A DNA stretch of 28,054 nt, from the IMG/VR virus record IMGVR_UViG_3300019752_000017, positions 1-28,054 of that record, one strand, 5' to 3'. Source of the DNA: a virus. Below the pieces are notes generated by a model. It was not told the origin of the DNA and did not search any database. It worked only from the letters and a program-made list of their open reading frames with translations. Below are positions 12,691 to 21,847 of this stretch, one piece after another. How positions within the stretch are numbered: position 1 is the first letter of the stretch; every line of letters starts with the position of its first letter. The position numbers and the translations under genes were made by a program.

Positions 12691-13626
12691 TTATACTACA
12701 GCAGTTGTAGATAAGTACCAAATAATTTCCTCTGGATTAACATATTGTACTCCACCAGTATAAACCATTTTAAATCTAACTTGACCACTCAAATCAGTTT
12801 CATCCATGTCTTTAATTCTAATTTCGTTATGGTCTGACATTAAACCAGTTCCGAAATAAACGTTTTTACGTTGATAAATAGCAAATGTATTATCAGGTAA
12901 ATCGTTATTTACAGTAAATGTAATTCTACCGTATTTTAATTCATGTGCTTCTGCTCCTAGTCCATTAGAAATACTTGGATTTGTTTGAGCAAAATCATAA
13001 GCTAAAGCAATATCAGGAGAAATAGAGTAAATAATATCTGGTTTTCTTCTTAATGCTACAGGTACAGCAGCTAAAACTTTTTCAATTTCAGAAACTACAT
13101 TAGTTTTATCAATTGCAGCAGCTAAAGGAACAATACCATTGTTTGCTTTAATAACATTTGCATCAGCAGTAAATAAAGGAATTAAACCACCTATTTCACC
13201 ATCTGTTGCAGCGTCACCACTCCAAATTTCATTACCAGTTGCTACGGCAGTATCTGATAAAACCTCTGTTAAAAATGCTTCTTCTTCATCTGCTGGTAAC
13301 ATGTCATTATGAGCAGAGAATCCCATAGAAGCAGTAGACCAAACCTGTCTATAATCTTCTTTACATAATTCCATCTCATTTTTAATCTTTTTAGGGATTA
13401 ACTCTACTTCACTTCTTGTAACAGCTCCTGTAGGTGTAAATCCACAAGAATAATCTACTTTACCGTTAGTGTATTCAATTTTTCTTAACGAAGCTTTATA
13501 AGCTACATTAGGTAGTACTGTAATAAGTCCTTTAGAAATAGTATCAGCTTCTTTAAACGCTTTACCTACAATTTCACCAGCTACTTCACCGTTGTAATTA
13601 CTATTAATTGTTGCAGTTGTTGCCAT
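12691..13626 (-). CDS. Major capsid protein
   Basis: The product is 311 residues. It begins MATTATINSNYNGEVAGEI, continues with E/K-rich N-terminal segments, LPNVAYKASLRKIEY and CGFTPTGAVTRSEVEL, and has the conserved helix K-N-E-M-E-L-C-K-E-D-Y-R. The late part (YGRITFTVNNDLPDNTFAIYQRKNVYFGTGL and the ending VRFKMVYTGGVQYVNPEEIIWYL) is typical of HK97-fold capsid proteins of Bacteroidota phages. It directly follows the protease-scaffold gene (5-nt gap) and is followed by a terminator, the usual context for the most abundant virion protein. Confidence 0.85.
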   Translation of the reverse strand: MATTATINSNYNGEVAGEIVGKAFKEADTISKGLITVLPNVAYKASLRKIEYTNGKVDYSCGFTPTGAVTRSEVELIPKKIKNEMELCKEDYRQVWSTASMGFSAHNDMLPADEEEAFLTEVLSDTAVATGNEIWSGDAATDGEIGGLIPLFTADANVIKANNGIVPLAAAIDKTNVVSEIEKVLAAVPVALRRKPDIIYSISPDIALAYDFAQTNPSISNGLGAEAHELKYGRITFTVNNDLPDNTFAIYQRKNVYFGTGLMSDHNEIRIKDMDETDLSGQVRFKMVYTGGVQYVNPEEIIWYLSTTAVV

Positions 13627-13631
13627 ATCTT

Positions 13632-14081
13632 TTATTTATTTAATGCTTGTCTTAATCCTGCTGTAATTCTTCCTTTAGCAGTTTTGTTTGTTGTTAATTT
13701 AACTTCTTTTACTTCTGGAGAATGTACAATTTTTTCAGCGTCAGGTTTTTCATCAACTTGTTTTTGTAATTCAACATTCTTAGCTTCTAAATCTTCTTTC
13801 TCTTTAGTGAAAGTTTTACTTAGTTCTGTGATTTGTTCGGATAGTTTGCTGAATTCTTCTTTAGTTGCGTATTCAGGTTCTTTAACCTCTACAACTTCTT
13901 CAGCTTTAACTTCTACCTCTTCAACAGGCTCTTCTGCTTTTTCTGTCAAATCTACAACAGGTGCAGTTTGAATTTCCTCAGCAGTAATAACAGGCTCTCT
14001 GTTTTCTTCTTTTACTTCTTCATCCGAACCGAAAAATAATTTTTCCATTCGTGAAAGAAACGTTTTTTTGTCTAAACTCAT
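13632..14081 (-). CDS. Nested in-frame scaffold protein (internal start)
   Basis: The same frame as the protease gene, entered at an ATG at 14081-14079 (MSLDKKTFLSRMEKLFF), gives 149 residues: the E/K-rich scaffold with coiled-coil. The ATG stands 5 nt after a full copy of the late motif (14087-14115). Lambda Nu3 inside gene C is the known parallel. If made, free scaffold would be produced in excess of protease, together with capsid protein on the same mRNA. Confidence 0.55.
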   Translation of the reverse strand: MSLDKKTFLSRMEKLFFGSDEEVKEENREPVITAEEIQTAPVVDLTEKAEEPVEEVEVKAEEVVEVKEPEYATKEEFSKLSEQITELSKTFTKEKEDLEAKNVELQKQVDEKPDAEKIVHSPEVKEVKLTTNKTAKGRITAGLRQALNK

Positions 14082-14648
14082 ATTATTATAACTATTTATT
14101 GGTTCTTCTGTTACATTTTCGGTTAATTCTTTACTGTTTTTAACTAACATATCTGCAAACCTACCCTCTATGCTAAATCCGTTTATTAAACCATCCTTAG
14201 CCATTTGGTAAATGTTATCATCTTCTATTTTCATAGATATAAGCCACGTTCCTATAGGTACATCAATGCCAAACTTAACAGACTTATCGTGTACATTATC
14301 TTCTTTAATCCATGATTCAGATACGGTGTTACTATCTAATTGTATAGCGTGTTCTAGTGTAGTTTCGCTCTGAAAACCATTCTTTAAAAACATTTCAGAC
14401 GCTTTTCTAACTGTATCGTCACTAAAAAACACATTAAAAATACCTGATTTATCTTTTCTAGGAATAAGTTTATTAGGTATTAAAGCAGCTCCCATTAATA
14501 TATGCTTCTCATCATCTACAACAGCCATTTTAACATCTTTACTTAATGCTATCCAATCTGATTCTATCGCAGGATCAGAAACTAAAGATATAGCAAACAC
14601 CCCCTTTTCTTTTGTTTCTTCATCTAAAAATAATTCGTATGTTTCCAT
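13632..14648 (-). CDS. Capsid maturation protease fused to scaffold (XkdF-like)
   Basis: The product is 338 residues. The N-terminal ~175 residues match the XkdF-type prohead protease: GVFAISLVSDPAIESDW, HILMGAALIPNK, E-H-A-I-Q-L, W-I-K-E-D-N, GTWLISMKI and GLINGFSIEG. The remainder is a charged, E/K-rich tail with a coiled-coil (TKEEFSKLSEQITELSKTF) ending in a basic segment, as in scaffolding proteins. The protease would cut scaffold and capsid tails during maturation. An in-frame ATG at 14081 with its own promoter-like motif could yield the scaffold alone. Confidence 0.8.
   Translation of the reverse strand: METYELFLDEETKEKGVFAISLVSDPAIESDWIALSKDVKMAVVDDEKHILMGAALIPNKLIPRKDKSGIFNVFFSDDTVRKASEMFLKNGFQSETTLEHAIQLDSNTVSESWIKEDNVHDKSVKFGIDVPIGTWLISMKIEDDNIYQMAKDGLINGFSIEGRFADMLVKNSKELTENVTEEPINSYNNMSLDKKTFLSRMEKLFFGSDEEVKEENREPVITAEEIQTAPVVDLTEKAEEPVEEVEVKAEEVVEVKEPEYATKEEFSKLSEQITELSKTFTKEKEDLEAKNVELQKQVDEKPDAEKIVHSPEVKEVKLTTNKTAKGRITAGLRQALNK
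14087..14115 (-). promoter_or_regulatory. Phage late-promoter-like motif, site 4 (inside the protease gene)
   Basis: On the minus strand: TGTAACA (14115-14109), 14 nt, TAGTTATA (14094-14087), then ATAAT and an in-frame ATG. Both boxes are perfect although the site lies within coding sequence. It would drive scaffold and capsid genes. Confidence 0.6.
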
Positions 14649-14668
14649 TTAAGATATATTTATATAAT

Positions 14669-14697
14669 TATAACTAAATATTTAGTTGATTGTTACA
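14669..14697 (-). promoter_or_regulatory. Phage late-promoter-like motif, site 3
   Basis: On the minus strand: TGTAACA (14697-14691), 14 nt, TAGTTATA (14676-14669) followed by ATTATA. The protease ATG is 20 nt further. The spacer and right box form a perfect 16-bp palindrome AACTAAATATTTAGTT (14672-14687). The left box abuts the end of the tape measure gene. Confidence 0.65.
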
Positions 14698-14699
14698 TT

Positions 14700-16136
14700 T
14701 TAACCGAATGTAGCAGTGTCTGTTATCTGTCTATCTAGTGCTTGTTGAGATGTAACCTCACTTGCTACTACAATAGCTTTAATTGGTTGCTGTGTTTGTG
14801 TACTTATACTCTCTGCTAATTGGTTAGTACCTGACGCACCGATTACATTAAACTCTGGGGCTAATGGTGGAAATGACGGAGCAGATAATCCACTTGGAGC
14901 ACCACCTCCACCGCCTCCAGGGCTTGGCGTTGACAATATACTTCTTACAGATGCAAACCCTTTTAAAGCTACTGTAGCTGCTGCAATAAAATTAAAAGGC
15001 GGTTTTAATGTTAATGCTTTTGTTATACCTTCGTGCACGTTCCATATAGCTTGAGCTACTGCAAAAGCTTTACCTGCTGCTGATGCTTTCCCAAAAGCGT
15101 CAATTGCTGCGTTTGCAAAATCATTAACAATATCTTTCTTTTGTTTAGAAATCGCTTTTTCTGTGTTTATTGTATTTATTTGAAATTCTCTATTTAACGC
15201 TTGTCTTTCTAATGTTGCGTCTGCATAAGCTTGAGTGCCTACCTCTAAGTTATCTTGCCTTTTAGCTAAAAGCGCATCCTCTTCTTCAAATTGTATTCTA
15301 ATTCTTTCTTTTTGAAGTTCTAACAACCTTAATTCTCCTAAGTTAGATATTCTAAAAACCTCTATTGCAAATTGAGATTGAGTTTCTAGCAAAGTGTTTA
15401 ATTCTTGTTGTAACGCTACCTCATTTACTTTTTGTTCTGACCTTTGGCTTGTTATTCTTTCATTTATTTCGGCAAGTTTTATTTCAGCATCTAATAAAGC
15501 TAAATAACTTTCTTGTGTTCCTAATTTTTCATTTTCAGACCTTGCAAAGTTTAAAGATTCTAAAGCTAATTTCTTTTCAAACTCTAATTGATTTTCTAAA
15601 ATAACACCTAACTTTTCATTAGCTTCTATTCTTCTAACAATAGATATACTTACATCATCTCTTATCTGTCTTTCTTTCTCTGCTATTTCTTGTTGATTTA
15701 ACTGAAATTTCTCTAATCTTTTAGCGTTTATTTCTATTTCTTTTTGAAGCCTTACGGTTTCTTGTGCGTTTTGAAATGCTATCTCGAAATTTTGCCCTTT
15801 AAATATATTATTAAGTGTTTGAGCTGCAATAGTTAATGAATCTGTAGCTAAATCACCTACAAATAACTCTTGAAACTTAGCAACAGCAGCAATTAACAAA
15901 CCAATACCAGCAGCTTTAATAGCTATACCAACTCCTTTTATAGCAGTAGCAAACTTTCTAACACCTTTAGAACCTTGTTCAAATCCTTTTTTAGATTGTT
16001 TACCTGTCTTAGCAGAATCTTTACCGACCTTTTCTACACTATCATCAAGCTTATTTACGGATTCGTCTAACTGCTCAACTTCTTTTATACCATCATCAGC
16101 ATCTACATTTAATATTATTGTTTTTTCAATTGCCAT
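14700..16136 (-). CDS. Tail tape measure protein
   Basis: The product is 478 residues. It begins MAIEKTIILNVDADDGIKEV, then a coiled-coil region, a membrane-like segment (residues ~68-88, GVGIAIKAAGIGLLIAAVAKF) and a long, nearly uninterrupted helix rich in E, Q, L, R and A (residues ~120-330). A further hydrophobic part (FAVAQAIWNVHEGITKAL) and a glycine/proline-rich stretch follow. This is the layout of a tape measure protein, which sets tail length and helps DNA cross the membrane. At about 0.15 nm per residue it predicts a tail near 70 nm. It is shorter than most. Confidence 0.8.
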   Translation of the reverse strand: MAIEKTIILNVDADDGIKEVEQLDESVNKLDDSVEKVGKDSAKTGKQSKKGFEQGSKGVRKFATAIKGVGIAIKAAGIGLLIAAVAKFQELFVGDLATDSLTIAAQTLNNIFKGQNFEIAFQNAQETVRLQKEIEINAKRLEKFQLNQQEIAEKERQIRDDVSISIVRRIEANEKLGVILENQLEFEKKLALESLNFARSENEKLGTQESYLALLDAEIKLAEINERITSQRSEQKVNEVALQQELNTLLETQSQFAIEVFRISNLGELRLLELQKERIRIQFEEEDALLAKRQDNLEVGTQAYADATLERQALNREFQINTINTEKAISKQKKDIVNDFANAAIDAFGKASAAGKAFAVAQAIWNVHEGITKALTLKPPFNFIAAATVALKGFASVRSILSTPSPGGGGGGAPSGLSAPSFPPLAPEFNVIGASGTNQLAESISTQTQQPIKAIVVASEVTSQQALDRQITDTATFG

Positions 16137-16273
16137 TTTATACGTCTTTTAGCATTTTTATAACCTTCTTTAATAGTTTCTGGTGCTTTATATTTACCTT
16201 TAGCTATTTCTATTAACTCGCTTTTACCATAAAACTCATCAACCTTTAATAATTCTAATATATTATTAAGCAT
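16115..16273 (-). CDS. Small basic protein upstream of the tape measure gene
   Basis: A 52-residue ORF starts MLNNILELLKVDEFYGKSEL and ends KNAKRRIKWQLKKQ. It fills the gap between the gene at 16276 and the tape measure gene and overlaps the latter by 22 nt in another frame. Its start lies 2 nt after the preceding stop, so translation is probably coupled. It is helical and basic, with no known family. Position suggests a tail assembly factor. Confidence 0.6.
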   Translation of the reverse strand: MLNNILELLKVDEFYGKSELIEIAKGKYKAPETIKEGYKNAKRRIKWQLKKQ

Positions 16274-16275
16274 AA

Positions 16276-16614
16276 TTAATTAAATATGTATTGTGTTTTT
16301 CTATAATCTTTTTTAGGGAATATATTTATAGTTGTAGTAATAAATAAACCACCTCCAACTGTATAAGCCCAATCTCTTGAGTCAAAGCCTTTGTATTTCT
16401 TCTCATCAATTAACTCTTTAGCTAATCCAATTACAATAGGTGTTATTATACTATATATTGTAGCTTTTTTATGGTCGTCTGTTATTTGTATTACAGTAGC
16501 ATAAGTAACTAAAGATATACCAGCACCAGCAGCAAAATGTAATTTCTTATCTACTGGTATTTGTCCGTAGTTCAATAACGGTATAAATAATAATATTAAA
16601 AGTATTTTTTTCAT
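16276..16614 (-). CDS. Secreted/membrane YfiM-like (DUF2279-like) protein
   Basis: The product is 112 residues. It starts with a signal sequence (KKILLILLFIPLLNYG, cleavage likely near residue 17), then DKKLHFAAGAGISLVTYATV, GLAKELIDEKK and FDSRDWAYTVGGG. The DK-LHF, G-KEL-D and DW-Y--GG blocks recall the YfiM/DUF2279 family of small periplasmic or membrane proteins. It is unusual within a tail gene cluster, between fibre and tape measure. It might act on the host envelope (exclusion, lysis timing) rather than in the virion. Confidence 0.6.
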   Translation of the reverse strand: MKKILLILLFIPLLNYGQIPVDKKLHFAAGAGISLVTYATVIQITDDHKKATIYSIITPIVIGLAKELIDEKKYKGFDSRDWAYTVGGGLFITTTINIFPKKDYRKTQYIFN

Positions 16615-16624
16615 TGTTTTTATT

Positions 16625-18781
16625 TTATATATCAGTCCAGCTTAAACCCCATTTTGTAGCTAAATAATTGCAAGTTGTATTTATATCAGCATCACTAACT
16701 AAATTATTATACATAATAAAATCAGCAAAGTTACCCAATTTATTAGCCGTTTTATCGTATTTAGCTCCAAGCGTTAAACCTTTTATTGAATTAGCTCCAG
16801 CATCACCAGTAGTTGTGAAAACCCCATTTCTAATTATTTTAGAATTAACACCATTAAAAATACATACGAATATTTCCCAAGTTCCCGAAGCTACGTTCTC
16901 AGGCATTTTTAATTCACTTCCAGCGTTTAAAGCGTAGTCGAAAAAATCTACGGTAGCTAAACTTTGTGAATCTGTTGCGTCTATACCGTCAAACATAAAT
17001 GTATTTGAGGCGTTATTACTTTTCGCTACAAATACAAAAGTATTTGCTTGAGATTGTACTCCGAAATTTTGCGTTTGCATCCAATTAGCTCTAATAGTTA
17101 ATGTATTTAAAGAGTTTAAAGACTCATCATTAGCTCTAAAACTATCCACCTCTATTGGCTCATCGTTAAAGGCATCGTTACCGTTTCCGCTTTTATCTAA
17201 CCATTTATCTACATAATCGTTAGGACTTAAATCTAACGAGTCGAAATCGCTAGCGTCAAACCATACAAAAGGCTCGCCTAATTGAATAGGAATAGCAAAA
17301 GAAACAGCCTCTATATCATAATAAACTAACTCTACGCCTGTATTACCGTTTACGCACTCTATATTTAACCTGTTAACACTCGTTAAGGCGTAATTTTTTG
17401 ATGTTGTTTTTTTCCAATAATTAGGGAACGTAGGCAAAAATCCCCCTTGCATATATATTGATATTTTTTTTGTATCTATTCCTGTTGGTAGATTATCATC
17501 TATAAAAGTAGTTGGAGTCGTCATTGTTTTTAGAAATACACCGTTAGGGTTAGTCCAATCTATAACATTAGAAACTCCCATATCTACTCTTGTAGGGTTT
17601 ACAGAACATCCACCAGTAGAATTTATAGTTAATGTTTCATCACCCCCATCATTATCCTCAACTAAAGTTATATTTGTTCCAGCTACTAATTTACCGTTTA
17701 AAAAACCAGCAGCTATGTCATTAGGGCTAACCTTTACAGTGTCACCTATCGTAGAGTCCTCAACCCACGATGCATCTCTTCTATTGTATGATTTTCCATC
17801 TATAGGAGCTTCCTCTACACCTTTAGTTATTGGTTCGCTACCACTACCATTATGTATTTGTATTAAATCTAAAAAGAATCCACTAAAATTCTTATAAAAA
17901 TATATTTCTATATTGTCAAAATCAGTAACAGGTAAACCTAGTTTAGATGAATTTATACTTATCTTTTGCCAAGTTAAAATAGAACTATCAAAACCGTTAT
18001 CACCATTTTTAAATATGTATGTATTACCAACTTGTGAAGTACCATTAAAAAATTTAATAAGTATATAATTATCCTCAAAGTCTGATTTTAATTTAACATA
18101 GAAAGTCAATAAATCCACATTAGATGTAGATTCAGTAGAAACTCTTGTTAATATAGCTCTATTCCCTGCTGTTACGTTAGTACCCTCAATAGAATTAGTA
18201 CCACTAAAAGCATCGTTTGTTGAGTTTACAATATTACCTGAGTTACTAGTAAATGCAAATTCTATAGGTGTTCCTACATTTTCATCATAAACCAATTCTT
18301 TAGATGTGCTTTCTGGCTCTGTTGCTGATGCTCTAACTATAGCTTGTTTAATAGGATATACTAAACTAGGGTCATAATCAGGTTCAACAACTAAAGCTGT
18401 TGTTGCTGGTGTTCCTGTTATTTTACCAACAGTACCAACTGTAGCTGGTGAAATAGGAGCAATTGCCACTATTAAGTCTATTCTATCTAGTGTAGGGTCG
18501 GCAGCATCTAATGTAACAGTAGCTGATGTTGATGAATAAAAAGCACCTAATACAGGATAATTATCAGCCGTAACATCAAACGATAAACCACTAGTCCATT
18601 CAGCATTAACATCTATAGGCGTAACACCTGTAACGCCACTTGACTCTATAGCTATTACTCTATCATCAAGATTATTATGTTTATCTTTAATCTCATTCAT
18701 ATCAAGGTCTTGCACTTGATTTTTCCTAACTGTTTTAGGTTTTATACCAACCTTATCTTCATATGTTATTTTATCGCTCAT
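16625..18781 (-). CDS. Tail fibre / receptor-binding protein with LamG-like domain
   Basis: The product is 718 residues. The N-terminal part (1-130) has a short coiled-coil (LDMNEIKDKHNNLDDRVIAIES) and a beta domain (VTLDAADPTLDRIDLIVAIAP), typical of fibre bases. Residues ~150-320 look like a carbohydrate-binding beta-sandwich. A linker with DGKSYNRRDASWVED follows, then a collar-like stretch. The C-terminal ~200 residues (FVWFDASDFDSLDLSP, WLDKSGNGNDA, FADFIMYNNLVSD) fit a concanavalin/LamG-like fold. It probably binds host surface glycans. Confidence 0.7.
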   Translation of the reverse strand: MSDKITYEDKVGIKPKTVRKNQVQDLDMNEIKDKHNNLDDRVIAIESSGVTGVTPIDVNAEWTSGLSFDVTADNYPVLGAFYSSTSATVTLDAADPTLDRIDLIVAIAPISPATVGTVGKITGTPATTALVVEPDYDPSLVYPIKQAIVRASATEPESTSKELVYDENVGTPIEFAFTSNSGNIVNSTNDAFSGTNSIEGTNVTAGNRAILTRVSTESTSNVDLLTFYVKLKSDFEDNYILIKFFNGTSQVGNTYIFKNGDNGFDSSILTWQKISINSSKLGLPVTDFDNIEIYFYKNFSGFFLDLIQIHNGSGSEPITKGVEEAPIDGKSYNRRDASWVEDSTIGDTVKVSPNDIAAGFLNGKLVAGTNITLVEDNDGGDETLTINSTGGCSVNPTRVDMGVSNVIDWTNPNGVFLKTMTTPTTFIDDNLPTGIDTKKISIYMQGGFLPTFPNYWKKTTSKNYALTSVNRLNIECVNGNTGVELVYYDIEAVSFAIPIQLGEPFVWFDASDFDSLDLSPNDYVDKWLDKSGNGNDAFNDEPIEVDSFRANDESLNSLNTLTIRANWMQTQNFGVQSQANTFVFVAKSNNASNTFMFDGIDATDSQSLATVDFFDYALNAGSELKMPENVASGTWEIFVCIFNGVNSKIIRNGVFTTTGDAGANSIKGLTLGAKYDKTANKLGNFADFIMYNNLVSDADINTTCNYLATKWGLSWTDI

Positions 18782-18785
18782 ATCT

Positions 18786-20786
18786 TTAGCTTATATCAAA
18801 ATTTAAATCATAATTCAATCCATCAAAATTAACAGGAACTTCTTGCGACACAGCACCTATATAATTTAATAATTCTAACTTTACTTTACCTGTTGTTAGA
18901 TTTGTGTTTATAGTATTTATAATATACACCCTGTCTCTTATAATTAACTTATCATTGAGGTTTATGTTACTAATTACAGATAATGGCATAATAGCATCAA
19001 ACTTATATACACGTCTTTTATTATCGTAAAGGTCTGTGATATAGTCCTCCCAATAATTAGAGTATAAAGAAACTTTACTACCTAATTCTGAGTTAGGGTT
19101 TACTGGTGGTGGTGCAAAATTAAATGTACTTATTTCTTCACCGAAATTTAAAGAATGTGTTATATCTGATGTTACTGTTTTATTCTCTTGCCCTACATTT
19201 AAATAACTTTTAATTTCTATCTGAACATCATCTTCATCTTTAAGCATAAATCCGACATCTAAATTAGTTATATTTCTATTGTAAAATAAAATAGGTTTAG
19301 AATCTGTAGGTGATAAATCATTATCTATAACCTTACCCACTAATATATTTGAAAAATCGTTATCTAAAACGCTTGATAAGTTTTCAAACATCAAATTTTC
19401 AAATGGTAATTCTACATTTAAAATACCTCCATCATAAATAAACTCAGCTTCTAAATCTCCGTACCCAACTTTATTAGTACCTCTAAATTCCTCACCTAAT
19501 ATAGTATCTGTTTCTCCATACTTAAAGTTGATACGTTTATATAGATTAGGTTTGTTAATTGTCGAATCTGATATATCAATATACTTTGTAATATCTTTAG
19601 CTACCCCATCTTCATACCACTCATTTAAAGGTGTTAAATTAAATGATGTTGCGCTTAATGGTCCTACAACTAAATTATTCATCTTAACTAAACCACTTAT
19701 AAAATCTCTCACACTTATATCTGGTAAATTAGATTCTATAGATGTATTACCATTAGTTATAGTTGTTACAGGAGATATAACAGATGGTTGTTGACTCGGT
19801 ATAGAGTAGCTAAAAATAAATGAAAATTCTTTAGTTGCAGATATATACATATCGTGAAGTCCAACACCTAAATTTATACCTGTAAAGAAATCACCTTTAT
19901 TAGTATATGTAACCTCATTACTATTTGTGTTGTTTACTACTCTTATTTTATATTCAACATCTTCAAATCCAATCTCTGGTAACATAAGTATTGTAAATAT
20001 ATTACCATCTATTTTATAATCTACATTTTCAAATATTTTTAATTCTTCTGAAAAAGGATTTATATCACCCTTATTTTTATTTAACCATAAAAATAAATCT
20101 TCTGTATGATTACTATTATTAAAAAAATTATCTGAAAAAGTTATACCGTAATGTGTTTCTATAGATTCTATAATCCTATTTACTTTTATTGCTGGTTTAA
20201 GCTCTAAATAACTAATACCGTTATTAACTTGTAAAAATGTATTTCTTATATCGTCAGGCTCTGCATCTGTACCTTTAGCATCCCATCGCCAATTACGCTC
20301 AGAACTAATTAAAGGATATATAATATTACCACCGAATAAACCAGTAGTAATACCATCCTTTACATTAGCGCTTGTATAGTCGTGGTCATAAGCAGTTAAA
20401 GGTAATACATCTAATTTATCATCACCAAACAAATCAGACAAGTTAACTAAGTTACCAAAGAAAGTAATATTATAAGATATAGGTTTACCATTCTTTAACT
20501 TAGCGCCTTCTAGCTGTATAACACCCTCTTTAAACGGTGTATAGTTTAATTCTATATTAGCAGTCTTTCTAGTCTTAGCATTAAAACCATCTATTATATC
20601 TGAGTTATACCAGTGTTGAAATATCTTATTGTTAACTACTGAAGCTGGTATATTAAAAGATTGTGTAAAGTCAGTGAACACCTTACTAATATCTTTTATA
20701 TTCTGCACAGAACTACTTAAAGATATTGTTTCATCTTCAAACAGTTCTAATCTTTGCCCTTCTATATATATCTGTACATTATACAT
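18786..20786 (-). CDS. Tail-tip / baseplate structural protein
   Basis: The product is 666 residues. The N-terminus (VQIYIEGQRLELFEDETISL, then KDISKVFTDFTQSFNIPAS and ITFFGNLVNLSDLFGDDKL) is a pattern I recognise from large tail proteins of Bacteroidota phages, found between the chaperone block and the fibre. The rest is beta-rich, with a C-terminal YKFDAIMPLSVISNINLNDKL. By position it is the tail hub or distal tail protein. It overlaps the preceding gene by one base (TAATG). Confidence 0.65.
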   Translation of the reverse strand: MYNVQIYIEGQRLELFEDETISLSSSVQNIKDISKVFTDFTQSFNIPASVVNNKIFQHWYNSDIIDGFNAKTRKTANIELNYTPFKEGVIQLEGAKLKNGKPISYNITFFGNLVNLSDLFGDDKLDVLPLTAYDHDYTSANVKDGITTGLFGGNIIYPLISSERNWRWDAKGTDAEPDDIRNTFLQVNNGISYLELKPAIKVNRIIESIETHYGITFSDNFFNNSNHTEDLFLWLNKNKGDINPFSEELKIFENVDYKIDGNIFTILMLPEIGFEDVEYKIRVVNNTNSNEVTYTNKGDFFTGINLGVGLHDMYISATKEFSFIFSYSIPSQQPSVISPVTTITNGNTSIESNLPDISVRDFISGLVKMNNLVVGPLSATSFNLTPLNEWYEDGVAKDITKYIDISDSTINKPNLYKRINFKYGETDTILGEEFRGTNKVGYGDLEAEFIYDGGILNVELPFENLMFENLSSVLDNDFSNILVGKVIDNDLSPTDSKPILFYNRNITNLDVGFMLKDEDDVQIEIKSYLNVGQENKTVTSDITHSLNFGEEISTFNFAPPPVNPNSELGSKVSLYSNYWEDYITDLYDNKRRVYKFDAIMPLSVISNINLNDKLIIRDRVYIINTINTNLTTGKVKLELLNYIGAVSQEVPVNFDGLNYDLNFDIS

Positions 20787-21847
20787 TAATAAATATTATT
20801 AATTACATTGTTAGCATAGTCAAAACTAATAGTATAGTTTATAAGTTTATCATTAACTCTTGTTTGATATGTTATATCATTTGTTTTAATATTAACAGGT
20901 TTATCATCTACCCAAACTAACTCACTAAGTATTAATTGTTGCATGACCTTATTATGCTTTTCTTTTATATATCCAGTGTTAAGTGTTATATCTCTTTGCC
21001 CTGTTACATTGTAGTTTTTAAATTGATGTTGTTTAGTGTTGTAAGTATAGTTATTAAACTCAACATCACCTATTATAGCGTTATACTTATCTCTTTTAGT
21101 ACTTAATGATTCAATTGATTTCTTAAACATAAAGATTCTTTGTAAAGCACCATTAGCATCATAAAACTTAACCTCTCTAGGTGTATATTTACACTCATCT
21201 AATATATTAATACTTATAGTGTTTTGTAATACCGCACTTTTATATAGTTTAATCTCATCAACATCACTTGTATTAGTTAAATATTGTATCTTATCATAAG
21301 AAAATAAAGAAGCTACTGGAGTAGTTAAATCATCCGTATCTATAACAACACTATCCTTCAACCATTCAACAGTATCAATACCATCTGAATTAGCAAATAC
21401 AGGGAGTAATTTTGGCTCTCCATCTAATATATTTAACTCATCAACTATTATATTAGTTCCTTTTGGATTTGCACCTTCTTCAAAATAACCATACCCATCA
21501 ACAGCTAAATAAATATCATTAACTATTAAAGGATCTCCAGTTACAGGAGTCATTGTCAAATCAGTTTCAACCCATAAAACATCATCAAAAGAACTTAATA
21601 AATCTGTGTATGCATCTCTATTGTGATTATAAAAATCTCTTATTAACTCGCTAACCTCAAATATAATATTACTAGTTGTATCTGTTAAAGCGTTTTTAGT
21701 TATAGTATATGTTGCAGATGCAGGTTTACCAGCACTAGAACCACTCCATATAAAAACACCTAACTCTGCTTTTTCTAAAACTCCAATACCAGCAGCCGTT
21801 ATATAAAACGGTGACCTTGTTAATATTTTACCTTGATATGTTGCCAT
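20786..21847 (-). CDS. Tail structural protein
   Basis: The product is 353 residues, beta-rich. It begins MATYQGKILTRSPFYITAAG and has a characteristic late segment YNTKQHQFKNYNVTGQRDI followed by LNTGYIKEKHNKVMQQLILSE. This matches the general look of tail proteins encoded ahead of the large tail-tip protein in Bacteroidota phages. There is no enzyme motif. One-base overlaps on both sides show tight coupling in the tail operon. Confidence 0.6.
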   Translation of the reverse strand: MATYQGKILTRSPFYITAAGIGVLEKAELGVFIWSGSSAGKPASATYTITKNALTDTTSNIIFEVSELIRDFYNHNRDAYTDLLSSFDDVLWVETDLTMTPVTGDPLIVNDIYLAVDGYGYFEEGANPKGTNIIVDELNILDGEPKLLPVFANSDGIDTVEWLKDSVVIDTDDLTTPVASLFSYDKIQYLTNTSDVDEIKLYKSAVLQNTISINILDECKYTPREVKFYDANGALQRIFMFKKSIESLSTKRDKYNAIIGDVEFNNYTYNTKQHQFKNYNVTGQRDITLNTGYIKEKHNKVMQQLILSELVWVDDKPVNIKTNDITYQTRVNDKLINYTISFDYANNVINNIY

